Assembly: GCA_947258755.1 (NCBI GenBank)
Contig: CAMYJO010000001.1
Coordinates: forward strand, 111,695 to 175,694
Reading direction: 5' to 3'
DNA: 64,000 nucleotides
From: an uncultured Gammaproteobacteria bacterium
Lineage (GTDB): Bacteria; Pseudomonadota; Gammaproteobacteria; JAADHQ01
Shown in pieces: positions 57,605 to 64,000 of this stretch (position 1 is its first letter; each line of letters begins with the position of its first letter). Under the pieces are notes generated by a model. It was not told the origin of the DNA. It searched no databases and worked only from the letters and a program-made list of their open reading frames with translations. The position numbers and the translations under genes were made by a program.

Positions 57605-58138
57605 TTATTGTTGCTCAACCAATCGTTTAAGATCCACCAGACCCTTATCATAGCTTGCACCAATCTGATCACCGATAAACAGCCCCATGATACGACCAGG
57701 AATGTTATAACCAAAACGCATATCAAAGGCCCAGGTCACTGTTGTCGACTCTTGATCCGCTTGTAAATTATAATTCGCATAGGCCTTGCCCATACCGCCG
57801 AAGGCCAGCACGATCTTAATGTGACGATTAGGCTCAGCTTCCACTATTTTCTGGCTGCCCTTGCCGACTTCGGTGTGTTCGCTACGCCAATGCATGATCG
57901 CGCCTTGTCCCTGCTCCGGGCCTTCATAGGTATGTTTCACGTCCGGGTCTATTTTGGCCCAGGGAGACCACTGATTAAACAAACGAAAATTGGAAATATA
58001 AGGATATACCTTGCTGGCATCGGCACGAATGACAATACTGCGTTCGACTTGCAGTCGCTCGGGCAACATCATGCCAACAATCAGAAATACAACCAGCAAT
58101 ACCGCCAAACCCATTAATAGCTTAAATAGTATTTTCAT
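57605..58138 (-). CDS. SRPBCC-family (START-like) lipid-binding domain protein
   Basis: The 177-residue protein has one N-terminal hydrophobic helix (LLMGLAVLLVVFLIVGMML), then a START/SRPBCC fold beginning VERSIVIRADASKVYPYISNF and including RLFNQWSPWAKIDPD. The family binds hydrophobic ligands in a deep pocket. The membrane helix would hold it at the inner membrane, facing the periplasm. Ligand unknown. It converges on the M16 gene across copy D. Confidence 0.82.
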   Translation of the reverse strand: MKILFKLLMGLAVLLVVFLIVGMMLPERLQVERSIVIRADASKVYPYISNFRLFNQWSPWAKIDPDVKHTYEGPEQGQGAIMHWRSEHTEVGKGSQKIVEAEPNRHIKIVLAFGGMGKAYANYNLQADQESTTVTWAFDMRFGYNIPGRIMGLFIGDQIGASYDKGLVDLKRLVEQQ

Positions 58139-58220
58139 AGCCTTGTCCTATTGAACTCTGTCCGTATCACGCATTTATAGCTATTGTAAAGCCCTAACCA
58201 TTCGATCAAAATATGCAGTC

Positions 58221-58910
58221 ATGCTACCAGAACGTTTCCAGAAACTGAAAAAAGCACTGTGCGCACGCCAGAACGACCTGACGGTATTGATGGAAAGCGT
58301 GCAAAAGCCGCATAACATGGCCGCCATTCTACGCTCCTGCGAGGCCGTTGGCATCCATCGGGCCCACATCATCCCGACCGATGAACTGCGCTTTAACAAA
58401 CCCAAATCCGCCGCCGGAGTGCTACGCTGGATCAAACTGCAACGTCACGAGCAGCAACAACAGGCCTACCAGCATCTGCGCCAGCAAGGCTTCCGTATCA
58501 TCGCCGCGCACCCCTCCGACACAGCAACTGATTTTCGTGAATACGATTACACCCAGCCCACTGCCATCGTCATGGGCACCGAACGCACCGGCCTGAGCGC
58601 GGCTGCGATAGCCGATGCCGATGAACTAATCACGATCCCGATGCAAGGGCTGGTTCAATCACTGAATGTATCGGTATCGGCGGCATTGATCCTGTTTGAG
58701 GCCCAACGTCAACGCCAACAAAAAGGGATGTATGACGACAGCGGCGTTGTACCGGATGACGCCATGGATATTTTATTCGAATGGGCTTGGCCGCGCATTG
58801 CGCGCTACTGTCGCGCAAACAAGCTACCGTACCCGGCACTCGATCCTGGCAGTGGCCAGATTCTCGATACGAAAAGATTTAAATCAATGATTTCGGGACT
58901 CCATGGATAA
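58221..58910 (+). CDS. trmH: tRNA (guanosine-2'-O-)-methyltransferase TrmH
   Basis: The 229-residue SpoU/TrmH methyltransferase shows NMAAILRSCEAVGIHRAHI early (motif 1) and the deep-knot motifs IVMGTERTGLS and LVQSLNVSVSAAL later (motifs 2 and 3). It methylates the 2'-OH of G18 in tRNA. A C-terminal extension of about 40 residues follows the knot, as in TrmH. It ends before a bidirectional terminator. Confidence 0.92.
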   Translation: MLPERFQKLKKALCARQNDLTVLMESVQKPHNMAAILRSCEAVGIHRAHIIPTDELRFNKPKSAAGVLRWIKLQRHEQQQQAYQHLRQQGFRIIAAHPSDTATDFREYDYTQPTAIVMGTERTGLSAAAIADADELITIPMQGLVQSLNVSVSAALILFEAQRQRQQKGMYDDSGVVPDDAMDILFEWAWPRIARYCRANKLPYPALDPGSGQILDTKRFKSMISGLHG

Positions 58911-58924
58911 AAAAATAGCCAATA

Positions 58925-58950
58925 AAAAGCCCGCAACAAGCGGGCTCTTT
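58925..58950. terminator. Bidirectional rho-independent terminator
   Basis: AGCCCGC (58928-58934) and GCGGGCT (58940-58946) form the stem, with an A-rich flank on the left and CTTTT on the right. It serves trmH (+) and the IscA-family gene (-). Confidence 0.85.
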
Positions 58951-58972
58951 TGAACCATATAATTATGTCACG

Positions 58973-59335
58973 TTAACCACAACTACCCGCCGAACCACAG
59001 GTACCGCAGCCGCCGGCACTGGCAGCTTGTGGGATATTATTAAACACAAATGACTGACTGCCATCACCACGATCAACAAAGTCGATCTGTGCGCCGCGCA
59101 GATGATCGATGGTATCTGTACCGACGATGAGCTTGACACCACCCTGGTCTCCAACCAGATCATTCGCTTCAATCGATTCGGCAAAGGTCATGCCAAAACT
59201 CACACCACTACATCCGCCCGCTTGTGCATACACACGCACGCCTTCGATATCATCTTCAGTCTGACCAATAAGTTCTACAAATTTTGCAATTGCTGCAGGA
59301 CTCAGTTCCAGGTCTGATGTCGCAAGCTCACTCAT
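58973..59335 (-). CDS. HesB/IscA-family iron-sulfur carrier
   Basis: The 120-residue A-type carrier shows GVRVYAQAGGCSGVSFGMTF (first conserved Cys), then a FNNIP stretch and a terminal CGTCGSAGSCG with clustered cysteines in place of the usual CGCG. It would bind or deliver [2Fe-2S] or [4Fe-4S] clusters. The extra Cys in the C-terminal cluster is a small variation. No isc or suf operon lies nearby, so it is a stand-alone carrier such as ErpA-type. Confidence 0.85.
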   Translation of the reverse strand: MSELATSDLELSPAAIAKFVELIGQTEDDIEGVRVYAQAGGCSGVSFGMTFAESIEANDLVGDQGGVKLIVGTDTIDHLRGAQIDFVDRGDGSQSFVFNNIPQAASAGGCGTCGSAGSCG

Positions 59336-59480
59336 TAAAACACCCCTTTTACAATTTAATATTATTTAGCCATCTGTGGCCTATTATACACAGTTTCAAG
59401 GCTTGAACTGGCTATTACCCTGGTGCATCATGCGGTTATAAGGTCAATTTAAGTGCCTTACGGATCAATGAGTACTTCAA

Positions 59481-59855
59481 TTATCCAGGCGAGCTAATAG
59501 TTTCGATCGTGCCATACGGGCAGTGGCGGCAACCGTTACCACAACAGGAACCACGTTTCAGGTGATACCAGCTGCTAAACACATATTGGCCATCTTCAAT
59601 AGTATAATCGATATGCTCCTGCAGCTCATTACTATCGCGGTATTGCGCAGCATATTCCAGTAGCTGCTGATGACTACCTTTTTTGATCATGGCCTTAATA
59701 TATTTACTAATTGCCTTGGCCAGACAATCCTTGCATAGACAAGCAGCAGTTGCATCAAGCGGCATTACCGCAGGAAATTCCGTACACCAACAAGACTTTC
59801 CCTGTGATGACCCACAGCCGAATACGACGCCACATTGCGGGCAATTATTATCCAT
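59481..59855 (-). CDS. Cysteine-rich CWC and DUF5522 fusion protein
   Basis: The 124-residue protein begins with the CWC cysteine module (CPQCG-x4-CG, then CWCTEFP and CLCKDCLAKA). It ends with a DUF5522-like domain (a Y-x-x-E/D-x-G-x-YVFSSWYHLKRGSCC motif, then CRHCPYG). Both modules are usually separate small proteins. The clustered cysteines suggest zinc or iron-sulfur binding. I use ATG 59855, which has an AAGGGA site; an upstream ATG adds five residues. The REP-like palindrome E lies directly upstream. Confidence 0.82.
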   Translation of the reverse strand: MDNNCPQCGVVFGCGSSQGKSCWCTEFPAVMPLDATAACLCKDCLAKAISKYIKAMIKKGSHQQLLEYAAQYRDSNELQEHIDYTIEDGQYVFSSWYHLKRGSCCGNGCRHCPYGTIETISSPG

Positions 59856-59888
59856 CTTCAGTCCCTTCATTTCAAAAAATCTATCCCC

Positions 59889-60040
59889 CTGTAGGAGCGC
59901 GCCCTTGGCCGCGATATCCTAGTAGCTAGGTCCGAGTTGCTAGTGGCTAGAAAAAGACTAAAATCTCAACTCTTTTTACCTTGCTACAAGCTACTAGCAA
60001 CACGCTACTGTTTTATCGCGGCCAAGGGCGCGCTCCTACA
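59889..60040. repeat. Nested palindrome, copy E
   Basis: Left arm CTGTAGGAGCGCGCCCTTGG and right arm GGCCAAGGGCGCGCTCCTAC enclose a core with GTAGCTAGGTCCGAGTTGCT and CTTGCTACAAGCTACTAGC. It lies upstream of the CWC-DUF5522 gene. Confidence 0.8.
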
Positions 60041-60168
60041 AATGAAACACTCAGGCCTGCGCCTAACCGCTTTCTATCCGGACGTAACAAGAATGTGTAC
60101 GTAACTCTATTATAATCCTGGCAATCACGACAAGGGGTTCGTATACAGGATATTGCTTGTTTGCGCCT

Positions 60169-62787
60169 TCAGGCCTTATGAATAACGCCGTCGATTTGTG
60201 CTTGCTCTACTATTGGAGCAGGTCTGGCAATCGCATAGCCTTGGGCATAGTCGATGCCAATTTCTATCAGCTGGTCATAGACTTCCCGACTCTCGACCCA
60301 CTCGGCAATCATTCGCAGCTTGGCAGAATGGCCAATACGGGTAATAGCCTCGACAATCGATGCGTTCATTGGATCCTCAAGCAGACCCTTAATAAACGAG
60401 CCGTCAATCTTTAAAAAGTCTATCGGCAACGCATTCAGGTAAGAGAACGAACTCATGCCAGTACCGAAATCATCCAGGGCGAAATAACATCCCTCGGCCT
60501 TCAATTGTTTAATAAATTTAATAGCTGTTTTGATATTGGCTATCGCTGCCGTTTCGGTAATTTCAAAACAAATCGACTCTGGATTGATATTATTATCATT
60601 AAACTCTTGCAATATGAACTCTATAAAGCTGTCGTCGGTCAACGCTTGCCCGGACAGGTTAATAAATGAAATGGATTGTTGGTCATTAAAATTATCGCCT
60701 GCATGCTGACCAATGTGCTTGCAAATATTGCGCACCACCCACCTATCCAAGGCTGGCATTAAGTCGAAGCGTTCCGCCGCTGGCAGGAATGCACCCGGTG
60801 GTATCAATGTTCCATTTTCATCCAGCAGGCGAATCAGGAATTCATGGTGGCGCACACCCGCTCCTTGTGCCTGCAGTGGTGCTATAACTTGCTGATAGAG
60901 CACAAATTGGTCTTCTTCCAGCGCGGCTTTAAGGCGTGAAACCCATTGCATCTCACCATGCCTTTGCAGCAACTCTTCGTCATCCTCGTTATAGACATGT
61001 ACTCTATTGCGTCCTTTTTCTTTCGCGGCATAACAGGCCATATCTGCAGCACTCAGTAATTCGGACATGCTCCTGCCTGTGCCCTCAATAACCACCAAGC
61101 CAATACTCGCACCCACGGAAAACTTGCGCCCATCCCAGTAAAACCTGAACTCCTGTATGACATCGAGTAATTGTTGTCCTAACTGCACGCCGTATTCAAT
61201 CTGCTCATCCTCGATCAGTACACCGAACTCATCACCGCCCAGCCGCGCTAATGTCACACCTTCCTTAATCGTCGATTGCAGCAGCGTCGCCAGTTCTTTC
61301 AACATCTCATCACCGGCAGCATGGCCACAAGTATCATTGACGATCTTGAATTGATCAAGATCAACGTACATCAATACATGTTGTGTTTGTTGCGCATCCG
61401 CACGTTCTATCGCCGTGATCAATTTATGCTCAAATGCATTTCGATTCGACAATTTCGTCAATGCATCATGGTAGGCCATGAAGCTGATGGTTTCCTGCGC
61501 GATTTTGCGCTCGGTAATATCTTCGGCAATACCAGCAATCCTGACGACCCGACCTTTTTCATCCTTTATTGGATATGCTCGCGCCAAGATCCAGTGAACT
61601 GATCCATCCCCGAATTTAAATCTGTATTCCGAAAATTCCGCCAAGTCCAGATCGCCGCTTGCTTTCAAGCTCAGATTATCTATCACTTTCTGCTGATCAT
61701 CTTCATGCACGCATTCAAGCCAAGACATAGGGTGTTGATATAAATACTCCCTGTCTCTTCCCCATAATTTCTCATAGGCTGCACTGACATAAAATATTTG
61801 CTTCCAATCGGTGGAACTGACCCAGAAAACCTCATTAATATTTTCTGCTAATTGGCGAAACCTGAGCTCACTCTCTGTTAACTCTGAAGTCCTGCGCGCC
61901 ACCTGCTTACGTATCACTACATTACTAAACAATAGCAACAAAAACATCGCAGACATTATAATGACTGCTGTATTTACCCAGCCTGGAATCTCAGTTTTAC
62001 TAGCAGTGCCGAGCCACGTCTTCAGTGCCAGGTTATAATCAGAGTCTGGCTCTTTTTTCTGTGCCGTAAGATGGCGATCAATCGCAGACAATACATCAGG
62101 GTGCCGTCCTTTCTTGGTCGCATACCTGACTTCCACCGGGTTAAAAATAATACCGGTCTCCATTGCCTTGTAATCAGATGCACTGACGATACTCATGACA
62201 CGATTGATAATGACCGCATCTGCCTGATTAGTATTAACGGCCTCAAGACCTTCACGATAATGCTTTACTTCAAGGGCATTAAACTCGAAAGAGAATTCCT
62301 TCATCATACGTTTGAAAATTTTACTATGAATACTACGTGACATCAGGGCGACACGTTTGTCCTGCAAATCTTCAAGTGAGGTGATTGCTGCAGATGGATG
62401 CCGATATATCACACCCCAGTTATTTATTAGTGTCTCTTGGGTGAAGTCCAAACGCTTGGCGCGCTCTGCCTTGAAGGCAATACCGACGAGCAGATCAATC
62501 TTCCCTTTTTCCAATTGACTATAGACGGACTTCCATGGGCCATGCACATAGTCGAGGGTCCAGTTTTCCTGTTTTGCAATAGACTCAAGGACATCCAGTG
62601 ACAGACCGGTATACGCGCCATCTTCGGTCTTGAATACAATCGGTTTATTATCAAAGACGCCGACCCTTAATACTTTTCCAGGGGCACTGAATGCAGCCGT
62701 CGGCAGCACTACCATGCAAGCAAGGTACAGATACAACAGGTAGCGCTTAAGTCCGTTATCCAGGCCACATATTTTTTGCTCTTTCAT
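60169..62787 (-). CDS. Periplasmic-sensor PAS-GGDEF-EAL protein
   Basis: The 872-residue inner-membrane protein has a signal helix (about 15-35), a periplasmic solute-binding domain (SBP_bac_3 type, about 40-265), and one transmembrane helix (about 275-295). A PAS domain follows (about 310-420), then GGDEF (LARLGGDEFG near 520) and EAL domains. The GGDEF motif is intact but the usual RxxD inhibitory site upstream is absent. The EAL part shows EFLIR, NLSGQAL, FEITETA and DDFGTGMSSFSYL. The protein could both make and break c-di-GMP under control of a small periplasmic ligand. The ligand and net activity cannot be read from sequence. Confidence 0.92.
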   Translation of the reverse strand: MKEQKICGLDNGLKRYLLYLYLACMVVLPTAAFSAPGKVLRVGVFDNKPIVFKTEDGAYTGLSLDVLESIAKQENWTLDYVHGPWKSVYSQLEKGKIDLLVGIAFKAERAKRLDFTQETLINNWGVIYRHPSAAITSLEDLQDKRVALMSRSIHSKIFKRMMKEFSFEFNALEVKHYREGLEAVNTNQADAVIINRVMSIVSASDYKAMETGIIFNPVEVRYATKKGRHPDVLSAIDRHLTAQKKEPDSDYNLALKTWLGTASKTEIPGWVNTAVIIMSAMFLLLLFSNVVIRKQVARRTSELTESELRFRQLAENINEVFWVSSTDWKQIFYVSAAYEKLWGRDREYLYQHPMSWLECVHEDDQQKVIDNLSLKASGDLDLAEFSEYRFKFGDGSVHWILARAYPIKDEKGRVVRIAGIAEDITERKIAQETISFMAYHDALTKLSNRNAFEHKLITAIERADAQQTQHVLMYVDLDQFKIVNDTCGHAAGDEMLKELATLLQSTIKEGVTLARLGGDEFGVLIEDEQIEYGVQLGQQLLDVIQEFRFYWDGRKFSVGASIGLVVIEGTGRSMSELLSAADMACYAAKEKGRNRVHVYNEDDEELLQRHGEMQWVSRLKAALEEDQFVLYQQVIAPLQAQGAGVRHHEFLIRLLDENGTLIPPGAFLPAAERFDLMPALDRWVVRNICKHIGQHAGDNFNDQQSISFINLSGQALTDDSFIEFILQEFNDNNINPESICFEITETAAIANIKTAIKFIKQLKAEGCYFALDDFGTGMSSFSYLNALPIDFLKIDGSFIKGLLEDPMNASIVEAITRIGHSAKLRMIAEWVESREVYDQLIEIGIDYAQGYAIARPAPIVEQAQIDGVIHKA

Positions 62788-63096
62788 TGTTAACTTTTTC
62801 CAACCGATGCAGGAAAAAAATCACCATGCACAGGCACTTACGTTTTAACTATTCTGTAGGAAATAGCGACTGACAATCAGTAGACTTGAACCCGAATGTG
62901 CGATTGATTATTAAGCACTTATTCAGACAAAAAACATTATATCTTAGGTGGTATTAAACAATTATTGATCAATTTTCAGAAATATAAGTACACGTGGTGG
63001 GTGGTACTGCGGCTAATACCCACTCACTCTGTGTCACATTTAGGAATAGTTAATGTGACACAGAATGTGAGGTATTGTGCTTAGCACAATCGCACG
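62788..63096. other. Intergenic gap with a perfect inverted repeat
   Basis: A 13-bp arm TCTGTGTCACATT (63028-63040) is repeated inverted at 63052-63064 around an 11-base loop. It lies 32 bases downstream of the glycine-zipper gene and upstream of the sensor gene. No T-run follows on either side, so it is more likely an operator or structure than a terminator. I see no gene. Confidence 0.55.
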
Positions 63097-63567
63097 CTAA
63101 TTCATGGTCTTCCATGATCCGTCCGACTGGCGGCAGGCATTACCATATATCTTTTCTTTTTTGCCGCCGATGACACCGTCAACAACGTATTCCCGACACG
63201 GCCCACTTGATGCGCTATAGGTTCGAGTCGGTTTGACGGCATATTGATTACCGGTATCAGGGTTTCTCCAGCTCGAACTCACACCGGTACGAACGGTTTC
63301 AAGTGTATGCGCTGTCTTTAGGCGATCGGTATCATCCATCGAACGGCCTATATTGCCACCAATTTGTGAACCGATCAGGGTACCGGCAATGATCGCCGCG
63401 GTACGCCCATGGCCTTTACCCACTTCCGAGCCCAGCACGCCACCGAGAATACTACCGATAATCATACCGGCCTGTTCATTCTCACCGCGTCCGGGGGTTG
63501 CGCAGGCGGACATTAGCAGGCTCAGGCCTGCAACCACAGCCAGCATCATTTTGTTAGGTTTCTGCAT
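63097..63567 (-). CDS. Glycine-zipper surface lipoprotein (RT0821/Lpp0805-like)
   Basis: The 156-residue protein has a lipobox (LLMSAC near residue 22) and then a glycine-zipper segment: GMIIGSILGGVLGSEVG and IIAGTLIGSQIGGNIGRSM (about 35-75). The C-terminal part has a cysteine-containing PCREYVVDGVIGGKKEKIYGNACRQSDGSW stretch (about 120-150), here broken over two clauses. It matches surface antigen-like proteins in many proteobacteria. I use ATG 63567, preceded by an AGGAG site; the longer frame is upstream. Its function is not known. Confidence 0.82.
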   Translation of the reverse strand: MQKPNKMMLAVVAGLSLLMSACATPGRGENEQAGMIIGSILGGVLGSEVGKGHGRTAAIIAGTLIGSQIGGNIGRSMDDTDRLKTAHTLETVRTGVSSSWRNPDTGNQYAVKPTRTYSASSGPCREYVVDGVIGGKKEKIYGNACRQSDGSWKTMN

Positions 63568-64000
63568 CTCGAATACTCCTACATTATTTGTACTGAATTG
63601 CACAGGCGCACTAAAAATGACTGCACCTGCAGGCATAAAACATCTTATGAAGACATTTGAGTCGCGATAATACAAATAATTTCATCTCTGGATGGTTCTA
63701 TTGATCTGGGTCAAAAAAAAAGACGCACATGATAATATTTTCTAAACACTATTAAGGTAGGTTGGCATGCAGTACATTGGGACCTCAGCGGTTTGACTGA
63801 AGCCGCATTTATTGAAGGCCACCGAACTTGCTTGTTCGCAGCCTACTCTCGAAAGGCTATTCTTCTTTGATTGCGGTCACCAAGTTAACTCAATGTGGTA
63901 GTGCTGTCGGTCATAAACGAATAGACAAGACCATTGTCATTGCGAACGTAGTGAAGCAATCCGTCAAACTACTTATCCAGCTCGTATTCTGTCTGGATAG
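63568..64000. other. Right-end gap with a dispersed repeat
   Basis: Near 63932-63963 the sequence ATTGTCATTGCGAACGTAGT followed by GAAGCAATCC matches the common CATTGCGAGCG-x-AGTGAAGCAATC repeat family, related to the words at 12.5 and 23.2 kb. The rest is the AT-rich leader of the lipoprotein gene and unassigned sequence. I see no gene. Confidence 0.55.

Overview
The window looks like a chromosomal segment of a free-living gammaproteobacterium, probably a sulfur-oxidising or otherwise nutrient-scavenging member near the Chromatiales. The gene repertoire points this way: Rep helicase, UbiK, ComM/YifB, TrxC, GlnK-AmtB, SpeA/SpeE, a TsdA-type thiosulfate dehydrogenase and a complete urea uptake and urease system. 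Base composition is moderate and coding density is high. I saw no tRNA, rRNA, CRISPR array, prophage or intact insertion sequence.

Layout. 0-2.9 kb is a decayed accessory patch. It holds the 3' end of an unrecognised gene, a PagL-like outer-membrane protein, a frameshifted N-terminal remnant of a REP-associated tyrosine transposase (RAYT), a phosphoribosyltransferase, and the C-terminal half of an RNA 3'-phosphate cyclase (rtcA) cut off at GGGTC-type palindromes. 3-6.6 kb is a coupled sulfur pair: a TsdA-like dihaem cytochrome c followed by a five-domain SulP-STAS-cNMP-cNMP-rhodanese transporter. 7.4-18.7 kb holds a Pro-rich lipoprotein, a beta-hydroxyacid dehydrogenase, divergent speA/speE, a DUF4124 protein, a phospholipase-D-like protein, a FliB-like protein, fetAB and a double CDGSH protein. 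18.8-23.2 kb holds glnK-amtB (with recognisable NtrC and sigma-54 sites), ubiK, comM and trxC. 23.5-31.2 kb holds mostly envelope and signalling proteins (Sel1, a putative Cys-His-Asp lipoprotein, PilZ, a beta-barrel, TIGR04211 SH3, FHA), then rep, a FliL-like protein and a cytochrome c5-like protein. 31.4-40.5 kb holds a DUF6502-DUF5666 pair, then an operon for a DUF1302 outer-membrane protein, DUF1329, a YCF48-like propeller and an MMPL/RND exporter. 40.6-43.2 kb is a five-PAS histidine kinase.

43.2-56 kb is a nitrogen island, all on the minus strand. In transcription order it is a nickel-permease-like protein, ureD-A-B-C-E-F, a REP-type palindrome, ureG, then a sigma-54 promoter, a TorF-family porin, urtA and urtBCDE. 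Urea would cross the outer membrane (TorF, inferred), be bound by UrtA, imported by UrtBCDE and hydrolysed by a nickel urease whose active-site residues are all present. glnK-amtB handles ammonium. The torF and glnK upstream regions share the same promoter layout, which suggests one NtrC regulon. 56.2-63.6 kb holds an M16 peptidase, an SRPBCC protein, trmH, an IscA-type protein, a CWC-DUF5522 protein, a GGDEF-EAL sensor and a glycine-zipper lipoprotein.

At least six intergenic copies of a nested palindrome (REP-like arms around a core rich in GTAGCGAGTGGCTAG-type words) are scattered from 18.6 to 60 kb. They are the most striking non-coding signal in the window.
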